Source: Lineus longissimus
Lineage: Eukaryota > Nemertea > Pilidiophora > Heteronemertea > Lineidae
DNA length: 64,000 nucleotides
Assembly (NCBI RefSeq): GCF_910592395.1
Contig: NC_088314.1
Span: forward strand, 14,942,001-15,006,000
Direction of reading: 5' to 3'
The notes under the pieces are model-generated. The model searched no databases, was not told where the DNA came from, and saw nothing but the letters and a program-made list of their open reading frames with translations. A program made the position numbers and the translations under genes. Below, in pieces: positions 32,892 through 47,800 of the stretch. Position 1 is the stretch's first letter. Each line of letters starts with the position of its first letter.

Positions 32892-35800
32892 ATGCATATG
32901 CTTCGCCGTGACAAAAAGGAGGAAGAGGAGGGTAACCTATAACTTAATGAATGTATTCATTTCAACGTTATGTGTAATTTGCTCCACAATTCTATCGGAA
33001 TTAAGAGGTCAAACTTCGCCGGTCCTCGGGAGACTTGTATCCCATCCGTCCGGCCGTGTAGTGGTGTATGTAATGTAGGTGTGAGGTAGTGACAAAGTAT
33101 TGGGGGGGACACAACTACTGTCAGAGTGTAGTGTAGGGCTACTCGTACCCGTAAAGGCCTACTTGTTGTAGGTGTGTACAGTACAGGCACAGGGAGGAAC
33201 ACCCTAGAGACCCCAAAAAACACCCCAGAATCCCCGAGTTCAGGCCATACCCTTGGCCTTGTTGTCAATGTTGATAAATGGACGGTTCCAGCACAGTGAA
33301 CATAAGAGAATGGTAAAATTTGAGCGACTTCAACAGGCAGACAGTGCATGTAAAACTTCCAAAAACTATTCTATACCGAGCTACTTACTCTCAAGTTACT
33401 CCTCATGTATCCATTGTGATTGTACTCCAAATCGGATCACAAATAATATGAAATATAGTCATTAAAAGCCCCCCAAAATACCCAACCACCAAACGAGCAC
33501 CATTGATGTGACAGGATGATACAGCCGTGGGTATAGCCTACCCACATTACTGTCCACTCCAAGTTCCGAATCATCAGGTCTTCCCTCAGTTAATAAGCAT
33601 CAGCAGCATCTCCTAATACTTGACATTGCCAAACTCAGAAATGCAGCGCCACTCGCGGACAAAGATAGAACAACTCGACATTTTTTTCACCGGTTTTCGC
33701 TGCGCATGCGTACCAGCCGTCATCTTTCGCGGCGACAGACGAGAAAAACAACTGTTCTACACGCAGTGAAAGCAAATTCACACAGGTAAACTGGTTATAA
33801 CTGTGGTACGTCTGTTTCTTAACACGTAATAGTTATCAGATTGCTAAATTATCTTAAATCATGAGCCTTAAAGAACTTTTTGAACTCTCAAAAACTCACA
33901 CAAAACAAGTTCAGATTGCCGCCATTATTAGTTTCCGGATGGCTGGTACGCATGCGCAGCGAAAACCGGTGAAAAAAATGTCGAGTTGTTCTATCTTTGT
34001 CCGCGAGTGGCGCTGCATTTCTGAGTTTGGCAAGTCAAGTATTCCAATTGTGGCACGCCTTGTGCTGTCTTAAGTTGCTGCTGCTAGATTTTCGGCCTCA
34101 TTTTGGCTGCATTCTTGCTCTTGACCTGCACTGCTTAAGGTTGGTCCAAAAGAGGCCGGGCGAAGTCTTGAGACCCAGTTTTGAACAGAAGTACTGCAAG
34201 CTCATTGGCAGAACGAAACCGAAATTGGGGAATCATTTCGCCAAAGGAAGTCCTCAGTACATGTACATCAATCAGTTAATTGAGAAAAAATGAAAAAGGT
34301 AAAGAAAAATCAAGTTGCCTTTACTGGGATTCGAACCGCAAATCTTTCGATTGCCGGGCCACTGCTCTACCTTATGGAGGTTGCCGGACTTTCTTAATCA
34401 ATAAAGTTATTTGCAGTCCAATGAATAATGAAATTGATTTATTTCATTGGATTTCAGGTGGCGGAAACCCCTTTGCCAATTTGGAGAAGTCCACAGTTCT
34501 GCAAGAGGTAAGTATGACATGATATTTCTTTACCAAAAAAAGTATTTGATGATGGTAGTTTTCACTGCTACAGCTCCGAAGCCAGTCGTCATTAATGGCA
34601 ATAATTTCAGTTTCATGTGAAATCTAAACCTAATTGATTCAAAAATGTAGGGCGATTTTGAAACCGAACTTTCACTTAACCGCCTACACTGTTCGTTAAA
34701 AATTTTGAATTCGTAATTGAATTAAAAAATTTCTAATTGCGAAAATACTTACTAAATTTCAACATTGCTGTTGTGTAGACTGATGTTCAAATACTATAGC
34801 CGCATGTACACCAACTGAAAATGGACCAGCAATCTTGGTTCGCGAACCAATGCCGCACCATCGAAAATCCACCAAGCGTGTACACCAGCGCTGCAGCAAG
34901 TTATAAAATCCGGCAACAGATGGCGCGCAAACAATAAGCAGAAAGCGCCATTTCGAAAGCACCGCCTGTTGCCGAACCATCTAACTCGCTAAATTGCCGA
35001 TCCATTAGCGCGTACACCACGACAAAGCCGAGCTTTTAACAAGCCGGGCGAATTTGACCATCAAAGATTCAAGCTTGATGGGACAAATTCGCCCAGCAAT
35101 TTGTACCGGCAATGGATTGCCGAACAAATTTGTCGCGGCGATGTGGTGGTGTACGTGCAATTGGTCCACCAATATATCATGGTGTATGCGCAACTAACGA
35201 ATACCAAGTTTAAACAAATTTGCATTCACAATAAACTGCACTACAGCATTGTGTATTAGTGGATTTCTATTTAACTGGACCACAAATAATTATGAATGGC
35301 GTTCCCCTTTAATGTTGTTGTACATGTACATCGTAGATCTTGGTGATTTTATGTTCGTAGCTATACTCGTTAGCTGAAACAAAGGTGTTTTCTACTACAT
35401 GTAGGGTAATGGTTTTGACAAAACCAAGAAGAAGATTTGCATATCAATAACATGAATAACATGTTTTGGTTTGTTTTGATTTGGTAGGCTTATCATTGTA
35501 CCTGCCGTGTTATCGATTCTTCACACCTGATAAAATTTTGAAATTCAACCAGTTTTTCTATTTTTCTCCTAGATTTCTCATTTGGCTGAGGAGGAAAAGC
35601 CCTAACTTGAATAAGACATTGACTTCCTACATTTTGATGTAAACTCTAAACTTTCTGTTTTCAGGCCAGGACATTTAATGACACTCCAATCAACCCAAGA
35701 AAATGCTGTCACATCCTGACCAAGATCATCTACATGCTCAACCAGGTTGGTATATTAGTCAAGTTTGTTCAAATTTTGAGTTTGCTGAGGTCAATTCTAA

Positions 35801-38800
35801 CATTACAAATGATAATAATGATTTGACATCTGAAGTGTAGTATTATCTTTGTCAATACGCTTACAATCATTTGGCGTTCAGCAAATCACGCCATGCCTTA
35901 CCAATACCATCTTCATGATCATATACAAATTACGACGGCGAACTTAAAACAACTCATCGTTAAAAAAGGTACTTTGACTCCTTTCGATACTTTTGCGGCG
36001 GCGGTCGGGATAACATTTTTAAAAAAAAATTTTCTTCAGTTACTGGACGATTTGTGTGGCGGGCCCGCGAGACAAAGTATAAAAAAGTGATGGCCTTATT
36101 AAGTCATTTCTTTTGTATGTATTGTAGGGTGAACACATTGGTACCACAGAGGCTACAGAGACATTCTTTGCAATGACCAAGCTGTTTCAGTCGAAAGATG
36201 TAAGTACCGGATGAAAAGCCAATGGGTATCAGCATCCTGCTTAGTAGCGCTAGCTGTCTCTTGAGTATGATGGTTCGGTCAAGTTTTGCAGTTGACTTCT
36301 CTTCGATGTGAAATCGGGTTACTTTTAACTTTTGCCTGGCAGTGTTGCATCACTTGTTTGGTTCCCTCAAGAATTTCTAATCACTTGGTTGTCAGATTTG
36401 TCTTATGGAGGTGTTTTTCAATTTCAGGTGACCTTGCGCCGTATGGTATACCTGTGCATCAAGGAGATGGCTAATATTGCTGAAGACGTGATCATTGTGA
36501 CAAGTAGTCTTACCAAGGACATGACTGGAAGGGTAAGGGACATACATGTAGTTTGGTTCAAGATGTTCAGAACTCTTGAAAATCGCTCTCATTTTCACAA
36601 TTGCTCTTGGATTTTCATCAAACCTACCTCAAATAGAGCGTTACCGTTACAGCATGTCCCTGCATTTTAATCCATTGAAAAGTTCACTTTGGCCACAACC
36701 GCTCCAGAAAATGATGATTTGTGCAGCATATGAGCCTCAATGCTAAATGCATGTCTCCAACACGGCAATTATGAAAATGAGAGCAATTTTCATGATTTCT
36801 GAACATCTTTAACCAAACTATAGGCATTGAAAGACGAAAGCATCGCTCACCTACTTACATGATGTTTGTGGAGTTCAAGGATGTCTTGGAGGGGGGACAA
36901 CCTCTTCCCTTTGGCAGAACAGACAGAGCAGAACAGACTGCCCTCTGTTAGTTGCATCTTTGATGTCCAGTTCAAGCTGACCTGGTGGAGAATAGGCTGC
37001 ACTGGCTAGACTTTTAGGGGATGGAAACTGATGTTGGGGCTATATTCATCAGGTCAAATTCATCAAATTCAAATGAAGAGAACTTTTAGGTTATTATTCC
37101 ATGGAGATAATCCATATTAAGTTTCTTCAAAAATTTTTTCCCTTCATCTATGTTAAAAAACCCCTCAAAGTTGCTCATCGCTGTATCAAGGAATAAAGGC
37201 CATTAACTGGTTGATCTTCAGAATATTTTGGTCTTCATTTATTTAAATGACAAAATCTGATACCAGATAATCACCTATAAGTCGGATGAAAAGTGAGCAT
37301 GGGTCTTCTGAAACATGAAATTTCAACTAATTGATTTATAAACAAATTTTAAATATTTCAGGAGGATCAGTTCCGTGCCCCTGCAATCAGGGCCCTTTGC
37401 AAGATCACTGATGTAAGTATGAATCTTGGCTCACAAATGTGACCAGAACTAGATGTTCTGGTACTCCGAGTCGAGACTATTTTAGTTCACCAAAATCAAC
37501 CACCAGTCTAATTCGGAACGATTGTTTGTTAATGGCTGAGCCAATTCCATCGACTTCTCCAGCAAGTCTGTCAGTGTCAACAGCGAAGATATCGAAGAAC
37601 TGTTGGGGAGACATCTAATTTCCTTCTGATGAACTGAAAGTCGAACAGAGAGCTCTGTCGAAAGAGGTCAACAGATGACTTTTCGAAATCTAGATTAACA
37701 GCCATGGCAGTCCAAGAATTAAGGTTTAAAAAAGGTTTTAACTGATCATGAATGATATGCTTGTGTGTGATATACATGTAAGGGGAGCCTCATGGCCTAG
37801 TGGTTATGGCTGCTGGCTTCCACGCAATAGGGCCCGGGTTCAATCCAAGGGGAGAACCCTGGATTTCAAGGAACTAAAATACCTGGCTCTTCACAACATG
37901 ACGCACACCCTATAAAAATTGATGTGACGAAAAGCCGTGGTCCCTTGCACCTGATGCCAAGGCAACGAAAAGGTCCCACATAGGTGGACAATAGCCTCGA
38001 GTGGACTCCTGACCTCTGGCAAAAAAACCCAATAGGGAAAGATGCCAGTAATGATATGATGCTTTGTAACAGTTGTTGAAACCAAAAGCTTTGTTCTCCA
38101 GGGTACCATGTTGCAGAGCATTGAGCGCTACATGAAGCAGGCCATAGTAGATAAGTCTCATGCTGTGTCCAGTGCATCACTATGTTCATCATTGGTAAGT
38201 AATTTGTGGGCTTTGCTCATCTTTTAAGGGATATCAGAGAACTTGTGACATCACGTTAATTATGACGCGTGATGTCAGTATAAAAAAATCAGTTTTATAA
38301 CTGAGCTTGTAGTAAAGTCCTCTTGGCATCATCTTCAACATTATTTTGAAGTTGTTCATGAATTTCTGTAAGGCCGAAGTAAAGTTATGTATGGGAAATT
38401 TCATCGCGCTGAAATTAACAATGTCAGTCATGAACACGTTATAGACATGTCTAGATCAGTAAGGACACCAAAATGAAACATCTATGAAAATTGTTCTCGA
38501 ATAGAATAGAATTTCACTGTTCCAAGTATCGTGGTTCGCAGAGATTTTGGCAGTAGATGACCATGTCAATAGTCTATACAAAATTTGTTCTTATTGACCA
38601 TTTTCCGTGAAACTCATGAAGTTTCTTTCTGCCTTGGAATTTTTTCATAAATACATATACATATTTTTATAGGGTGCCTTTCCACCTTATAAACATTTCA
38701 AAGTGCCTACCCCTCAAAATGTCTCTCAAACAGCCATGTTTTTAGCGACCGCTTGAACAAAATGATACTGTCTGCCAACCTGATATTTTGCCTGGCAGCT

Positions 38801-41800
38801 GGTTCCAATCCAAAGAAAGGGATCACTCGCCGAAAAACTTCTGTCCCCAAACAAGGTCTTTCAGTCAAGTTTTTCTCATTCTATTTTTAGCACTTGATGC
38901 GTACTAGCCATGATGTGGTGAAGCGTTGGGTGAATGAGGCCCAGGAAGCAGTGAACAGCGATAACGTTATGGTCCAGTATCATGCATTGGGTCTCCTCTA
39001 CCACATCAGGAAGACTGACAAACTTGCCTTGTCCAAGTTGGTCAGCAAATTCAGCAGGCATTCCTTGAAGTCGCCCTATGCCTACTGCCTATTGGTAAGT
39101 AATGTGCGCTTAGAGGCATATTTTTCATGGGACAATTCATTTATTCTTAGTCATAAATGCAGTCACTGCTTCTCTATGCGTTTCCATGTTTTTCAAACAC
39201 AAAAATGTTATTCTTGAGTTGGTGGCATCTATTGTTAAAGGGACAATATAGGCAGCAGCTAGGCAGGCAAGATAAAGTTACACGAAGTCGCCTATAGGGT
39301 TCTCTCACATCCCAGAGTACGTCAAAATGATTCATGCTTGTACTTGTAATATATTTAGTGCTGAATCTGACATGACCCAGGGCCCTTACTGTGTATATTA
39401 GTCACCTGAAGATTGCCAAATTAGCCCCTCTGCTCCTGCCTATAGTCCACCTTTAAAAGGGTATAACATTTGTTCACATACATTTACTGTTCGTTCAACT
39501 ATGTCTACATGTAGTTCCTGTTATGCCAATAATCATGCGTCGTGCATCCATGCTAGGGCTAGTTATTTGTATACAGTTTCCCAATTGTTGAAATGTGCTA
39601 GCATCCTAAACAACAAACACTATTCTTACTTCCAGATTCGCATTGCATGCAAATTGATTGAGGAAGAAGGAGCTGGGTAAGTTTGGTTTGAACACACCTC
39701 TCATTGAAAATCCTGCCGATAGTGTAAAAAAAACAATGGACTGCCATACTGTTAATGCAATGACAGTTCCTTTTAGTGCCAATAGAAATCATGACAGTCG
39801 TTTTAAGACATCATTGACTGAAAAAACAGTGATTGTTTGCCAGCGCACTAGGTATCAGTGGTGGTTTTGTATTGCACTCTTTCACTGACCCGGGTCTGTT
39901 ACAAAGCCCTATAAAACACTTACTGCCACTACAATAGTTCTCCACAGCTGGGTGCACTCTTAGGTACCTGAGGTAGCTAGACCTGTGATGGACAAAAAGG
40001 CAACTACACTGATTTTTGAACTCACGACCCTTGGATTGAGAGTTTGACGCCGAGCCACTGCTTAGTGTGTATCTTGGTAATTTTTTTGGTGACATTCTGA
40101 TTGCAAGTATGACCAACCCTGCTTCACTTGTGGCACTCACAATCATGGGGTCACTGAGATTAAGAACTCCTAGGTAAATTGAGAAAAACTGTAATGCCAA
40201 TGTTGTTTGTTTTATTTTCAGATCGGACAGCCCGATGTTTGAGTTCATTGAAAGTTGCCTGCGCCACAAAAGCGAGATGGTTATCTACGAGGCAGCCCAT
40301 GCCATTGTCAGCATGAAGCATACAACAGCCAAGGAATTAGCACCAGCTGTCTCAGTCTTACAGTTGTTCTGTAGCTCTCCAAAACCTACCCTCAGGTTTG
40401 CCGCAGTTAGGACACTCAATAAGGTATTTTTCATCATATTTATGGGCCCCAGACTAACAGTCTGGGGACCATATTGAGATTGCTGGAAGTTCTACATTCT
40501 TCTATCTGTTCACCCACAAACATTATTGTGAGTGTTCTCTAAAACACCTAAATAAACCAAAAATCTTTCTTCCGTATACCACCAAACATAACCCCAACCA
40601 TTCAACGTCACCAAAGACTTTTCGAAATTTGGATATCTGCCCATCTGAAAAGGTTAGGGTGTTGTTTAAATGTTATTGAGCGTGTGATTTTGAGAAAGCG
40701 CGAGCGTGTTTGTCCAGAAATAGATCATCTGCGAAACGGAATAGACTTCAATCCTCCATACGTGTACTGTGTGGGCGCGTGGGGGCTATCAAATTTGCTT
40801 GTCTATAAAAAAGGATTTGGAATTGTCATCTCAAAACAAAACGTAGTACAGTAGACCTCACCTTAGTCGAACCTATTGGGACCATAGATTTTTCTTCGAC
40901 CTACACAAAGTCTACTTAGGCGATGATTATTCAAAAGAAAAGCATGAAATTTGCTTCAACTTAATCAGATCTCGGCATATGCAAGTTCAACTTTGGCAAG
41001 GTTGACTGTATCTTCAATTTTCATGACACGGCATACCTTTTCAAATGACAACTCAATTATTCCTAAATGGACCAAAGCAGCTGTGCCTGCCATGAAAACC
41101 ACCACCACTAGCCAATTTTGAGGAAAACCAGATGCTGCTACTATGTTAGTCCTATGGACAACTCCAAAATACAGAAGTACTTGATTTAATCCCACAAAGC
41201 AACTACCTTCTTTGCTCTTCTACCCAGGTGCCTCCCTACCTCACAACTTCCATTGTACATCTTCACACCTCCCTCAACCCCAATTAGTGGGGACCATTCA
41301 ATTTGCTGCCAAGCAAATTCATAGTTCTAGTTTCTTTTTGGTGTGTCACCTTTAAGTCTTGACTTAGGTCCCTGACCAGTCTTGTTCTTCCAGTGCTCAA
41401 GATGGTAACTTTCTGATAGTGATAACAAATTTTACCTCCGGGTACTCCAGTTTCCTCAAACCTTGCTTCGCAAATTGCCCATTATTGTGTATTGAACGAG
41501 TAATTTTAATTAATTCAATACGATTCCTTATATCAGTCCTCTTGTCTTGCTCTTGGCAATCACCACACTGCAATATGTCCAAATCTGAACAATAAAGCGT
41601 GTGAACTATGTTCTTCTTGATCTGGTTCAGTTCTGTTGAATTGATTCTATTCACAACCAGCTCAAAATTAAAACGATTCAATGAACTGATCAGGAAGCAG
41701 ATTGTAATCGCTATTGTTTAGATTTAGAAAATTTTCAGTGTGATTGTTTTGCTGTTGGTGACGCGCTTTGTGGAAATTGGCCTTTGACTTTTGACTTTTG

Positions 41801-44800
41801 ATTTTAGGTTGCGATGAAGCATCCAGCGGCTGTCACAGCATGTAACCTTGACCTTGAGAACCTGATCACGGATGTCAACAGGAGTATCGCTACGCTGGCT
41901 ATTACCACGCTACTCAAGGTGAGTACTATATTACCTTCTAGAAATTGTTTGTGTGGTATGGACATGATCTTAGTTCGTACACAAAATGATTCTCAGGCTA
42001 ACGTGACAGGTCCTGGTTGACCGGTTCACCAAGTTGTTGCCACTGTGGGCATCCATTCCTGGTGGAACGGTTTAAGAAGCTACTGATTATCTCAGAATCG
42101 GTGCTAGATTACTTCCAGTTCAAATAACTCCGATTTTTTTAGAACAGCGGTTTATCATCAATACTGTGACAGTATCGTCATTTGAATATTTTACACACTA
42201 TAATTTGCAGGTGTTACTTCCTAAATTGAGTTTTTGTAAACTGTATAAATTTCGAGCCTATCCATTTTTTGGCGATTTGCTGGCATTTTTGTGATTTTTA
42301 GTTTTGCATATTGCGGTTGTTTGCAAAGTTGGAAATTTGGCAGTTTGCTTTATGCACAGTTTGACTCCTTCCTTTCCAAATTACAGAAGTTTGTCACAAA
42401 ATGTTTGGCGTGCTTGAGGTCAGTCTCCTCATGAAGGTGAACTTAGTGGTTAGTCAGTTGAACCTGAAAAAAAGATGTGGAAATTTAAATGATGAACCTA
42501 ATAATGATATGCTCGTACTTCTTTCAGACTGGCAGTGAAAGCAGCGTTGATCGTCTGATGAAACAGATATCATCTTTCATGTCCGAGATATCCGACGAGT
42601 TTAAGATTGTCGTCGTCGATGCCATTCGTGCCCTTTGTCTGAAGTTCCCACGGAAGCATGGCGTCATGATGAATTTCCTCTCATCGATGCTGAGAGATGA
42701 GGGTGGCTATGACTACAAGAAGGCCATTGTTGATACTATCATCTCCATCGTGGAGGATAATCCGGAGGCAAAGGAATCGGGTAAAGTATTGATAATGTAT
42801 TTTTGGTACTTTGCCTCCAAGTGAATAATTCACCCTAAATTGGTCTTATGAGGACAGTTGCGGCCTGCACCTTCAGAAAGAAAAATTGAAATCGTCTGCT
42901 GAATGCACTCTGGCATTGGCTCTCATTACCGCTGTCAGATTCGCTTTCCAAGTCATTTTGACCCCCAAGGTCAAAGCCAGTACCACGTTTCTGACCTGAG
43001 TTTATAAAAAAAGTCAAGGTTTTCCTGGTCATTGCTGAAAAATTAGTGTGTTGGTCCAGAATTGACTGAACTATGCAGGAATGCTTTCACACAAGATACA
43101 CAATAAACCACTAAAAAGAGGAGCCAAGGACAGTTTGTTGAGAGAGCACACTGATATAAGGGGATTCCCTGAGGTGGTTACCCAGGCAGCTGAACCAACC
43201 TGTGGGGTCTACGTACAGGAATGTCGAAGACACAAAACCGGCCTGAGGGGTTCAAGGGGTTTAAAAAAGTAACTTTATCTGCTGTGTTACTCAACTATAA
43301 TTACTTCTAAGCAGCTTCGAACCCTCTCAGGAAGTTCATATTTGCTGGTGCACCTTCACAATGTCAAGGTGGTATCGTTTTCTGCAGGTCTTTCCCATCT
43401 GTGCGAGTTTATTGAGGATTGTGAGCACACGGTCCTGGCGACGAGGATTCTTCATCTTCTCGGCCGTGAAGGACCGAGGACATTGAATCCCTACAAGTAC
43501 ATCCGATTCATCTACAATAGGGTCATTCTGGAGAATGCTGCTGTCAGGGCAGGTAGGCATGCTGAGTTTTCAGAAAATGATAATGATATGATTATCTTCA
43601 AATATTTCCAGCAGTGAATGACCGTAATCCACTGCTCTTATTTCTAAAGTGCACCATTCCATGTACAAGTCCTTGCTCATGGGTGCTTTGGGATTGATAC
43701 CATTGTCCCACTCTCCACAGAGGCGCTCTGGGGTGTTGAGTGGCAGCGACAATTATTACAGTTGGCACTGACACTATCAGGTTTATGGTGAATTTTAACA
43801 GATTCGTGTTGGTATTTTAACATATTTTCCCTATTTATTTATTTCAGCTGCTGTGACCGCTCTGGCAAAGTTTGGTGCCCACTGTGAGGGTCTTTTGCCA
43901 AGTGTCCTTGTTCTCCTCAGAAGGTCAGTTTTCATTTCTATTTTGGTAAATTTTCCCTCGGACCAGTTTAGAGCCCAAATATAAATACGTAATCTCTGCA
44001 AAAATCAGACTCTAAGGATATTCCACTGTGTATACTATGAGAACCTAAAAGATCAGAGCAAGGTGGTCAAACCTCATGTTTGTCGAAAATTTGATTTTAA
44101 ACAACTGGGCCCTGGTGTATTAATGATCAGGTTGTAGCGCTGATTGAGCAGCAGAGGTTTACTGAAAGGTTCTGGGATAGCCTATACTGTTGTCGATATC
44201 CGACTATAAACACAAGTGAGTTTCTGTGACATGCAGCGTGAAAATTGCAGATGTGCAAACATGTAAAAAACTTAGTCTTCCTCGAGATAGTACTTATAAT
44301 ATTTGCCAGCTTTTCTGCAAATCTTGCTCTTATGTCTTTTCTTTTGCCACGAATGATGTTGTTGGAAGTTGGAGTCGACCGAATGACATCTAGGAATGTC
44401 TCCTAGTTGCAGAACAAAAGTCTGTACCACAAGTGAAGAGACTTTGCTCCATTGATTTATTTTCAATTATCAGAACTAAAAATGTTTTCAGGTCGTTGCT
44501 TGACACTGATGATGAGGTTCGAGATCGTGCCACATTCTACCTTAACGTCCTGGAAGAGTTACAGATGGCACTCAACTCTGCTTACATCCTCAATGGTAAG
44601 GAATCGTTTCAGTTGGTCTACGATGATATACATTGTATTGATATTCTTTGGGTACTACATGTATTTAATCGTCTCCCAGGGCCAGAGCTTCCCACTCACA
44701 AATGAGCAACTGATGACTTCACTAGTGGATATGCTCATCCTAAATCATTTATCGTAAATTAAGCCCTAATAATGTTAGAAAATGCAGTGGCAAGGTGGCT

Positions 44801-47800
44801 GAGTTTAAGTTCGTCATAGTATTGGCTGAAAGGTATAGGTATAGGCGTGCTTGAGCCCTGTATCCCTGAATCAGAATTACCTTGTTCAAAATGGCAATTG
44901 TTCCTTTGCATTTTGTTGAATTCTAAGAAAGTAGGTGTTAAATGACCAGTCTTATCGAAATGGTTCACAAGGACATATTCACAAGCATCTGATTTCACAC
45001 AGTCCGCCAGGATGCATTTTAAACATAAACAGCATACAAATCATTGGTTTGAAGGTCTATTGTTGATAAAAATCAAGAAATAACTTGCTCGGACTTCTTA
45101 CCATGTTATTTCACAAACAATTCATTACTCAACAGCAGAAAGTTCCTGGTACAGAATGATCATCTGAAACTGAAACTATCAGTATGTAAAAGCCAAATTG
45201 GCCACACAGACACCATGGACATGTTCTTTAAACCTCTTCGTTTCTTCTTTGTCTTTTCTGCCATTTATGGAAATTAATCTGAAGTCTGACCTTTGTGTCT
45301 CTGGTCATTACAGGTCTCCAGGTGTCCGTCGTTGGCCTTGAGAGGTCTCTCCACAACTACACCCTGGACCCATCGGAGACGCCATTTGATATGAAAACAG
45401 TGCCCCTGGCAACGCAGCCAATCACAGAACAGAAGACAGGTACAGTTTACATAATTGATTCTTAAAGGCTTCGGTCACAGGATATCAATGTTTGTAATGG
45501 AAAAAAAGTAAGAGGGCCTTCCCATACCTTTCGCTCAATCAATATTTCTCATTGTTCACACTCCTGTGGGATCTTCTGAAATGTACAGTATAGCAGTTGG
45601 TTGGTGTAATGCGAACTTTGATATATCATAAGTGCCTGAATAGCTCATGTGTTAGAGCTCAACAAATTGTGACTTTAATAGTTCTGTGAAATTGCCATGG
45701 AAGTTGTCTCAAACATCAGAGGAAATATGTTAGAAGATTTGCTACCATGGATGGTATGATTATAACATCGGTAACAGTTAGGTGACTGTGATTGTGGCAA
45801 AGTTGACATCCAACCTGGTTTCATCTAGTCATGAGTTGGGGAGGAAGAACAAGGGCTATCTTCATTCTTGGTAAGACAGACTTTCAGGCCGATCGTCAGT
45901 TGATAGGTGGCACCTTTTTCTGTGGTGAAGGTAGAGGTGTTCTGTCTGTAGTGAGTGGATGTGGTTCTCACGTTTGTTGAAGCTAAGACGTCTTGCTTTT
46001 CCTCTTCAGTGTCAGTCACACCCAGTATGGGATTGGGAGATATCTCTGCCAAACCACAGGAGAAAGTTGCAGCCACAAGGCAGGATATTTATGCAGGTTG
46101 GTTGCTTTTCAAAGTTTCTCTTTGTTTGTAGGTTTCTTCAAATCTTTCTTAGGCATTTGTGTCTGATTCTACATGTATGTTTTGTTTCTCATTTGACACT
46201 GTTATTTTATACCCTGGCCAACAATTCGTCTAATGGATTGCATTACGCATCATTTAGTTTAAGTATCTGTTCAGGGGGATGATTTTGGTTATCTTGTGAT
46301 CCTCTTCATTTCGATCTTTGCAAGTATCATCTGACAGTGACACTTTAGTTCGGAAGATACCAATCGAGCAGAAACTGTCAGCTATAATTGCAAGTTTTAG
46401 AGTCTACCTCATGACTAACATTCCCTCAAGTCATTGTTATGGTGACTAAGTTATTCAAGTGTCTTGTTTGTCTTGTTTTCAGAGCAACTGGCCCAGATTC
46501 CCGAGTTTGCTGGTCTTGGTCCTCTCTTCAAGTCCTCCAGTGCTCCTGTAGAACTAACGGAATCAGAAACGGAATATGTTGTACAATGTATAAAACATAC
46601 TTTCCAAGACTACATTGTGTTCCAGGTAAAGGTTTCATTCTTACAGTTTTCACCATTATCTCTTTTCATTCATCCACCTTCAAAAAAGGGATTTGTTTAT
46701 TCATAACTATGCCAGTAGGCCTACATGCAGTCCTGCTTTTATGCTCACAATGCTTCATTGTACGGATGAGTGACCTGTCATGTCTCCTGGTGAAGACATC
46801 TACATGCTGTTAGGCAAGTCAACATGGCCATTACATCATGGCTAGCCTGTGCATTGAAGATTTGAAGATACCTTTGAGCTGTATTCAGCAAATTTTTTTA
46901 TGCAATTCGTTAGAATTAAAGAAATGCTTTGTCGCCCTTGGCAATCACTTCTGAAATCTTGAAAAGGTAAACATTTCTCTTGGTAACATTTATCACCGTT
47001 AATTGAAAATGCTGTCAATTCATGATGGCAGTTTTGGTTTTATTGATTTAAATTCAAAAAAAGAAGGAATAGAGTACAGAGTTTGGTCATGTTTATCTGA
47101 TACGAAAGCCACAGTGACAGACACGCATGACAAGGCTGTTGGCAGCAGTTCGTATTTCAGACGTCACCACTGTTGCTTACATGCCAGTCGGTCTGTTCTC
47201 TCCTACTTCAGTCCTAATAAGAGATATAGGAATCAGGAATAGGCGGGATGTTCTCTTAATTGCTATTTTCTTTTCTCTTCCAGTTTGACTGCATGAACAC
47301 CCTGAATGATCAGATTTTAGAAAATGTCAAGGTCAACATGGAGACGAGTGATGATTTCGAGGTTGTACGATATATACCAGCTCCATGCCTAAAATACAAC
47401 GTATCGGGAACGGCTTATACATGTGTGAAATTATCAGATGATGCTACTTTAGGTATGTGCGAATTATTGCCAACAAATCGTGGGCTGAGGACTAACTGGT
47501 TCTATGTCTAGTTTTTAAAAAACGGTACTCTGCAAGGAAAAAAGAATTTCACCTTGAAGTTATCATTGATGTAATAGAAACAGAAATGTTATATATCATT
47601 GAACATCTGCAATATTTCTAATCGTAACATGTACCTGAAACACTGATACAGTGGAGTCTCCCTTAGCAGACACTATTCTGGTGTTAGGGACGCCTTGGTA
47701 CCGATTGGTCAGTTTTATATTAACCTTTGTAATCAGGTTTTCATTTAACCTCTGTGATACAGATAAACTGACAAATGTCAGATTTACACATAAAATACAT

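Noticed and set aside
33861-34073. 70-codon open frame starting [13 protein letters not shown]
   Set aside because: It lies in COPG intron 1 and runs into the palindrome arm. The real COPG start is at 32892, whose product joins in frame to exon 2. No family match is apparent.
34313-34385. Possible tRNA gene on the minus strand
   Set aside because: A and B boxes are present but the acceptor and anticodon stems do not pair properly and a T-rich SINE tail follows.
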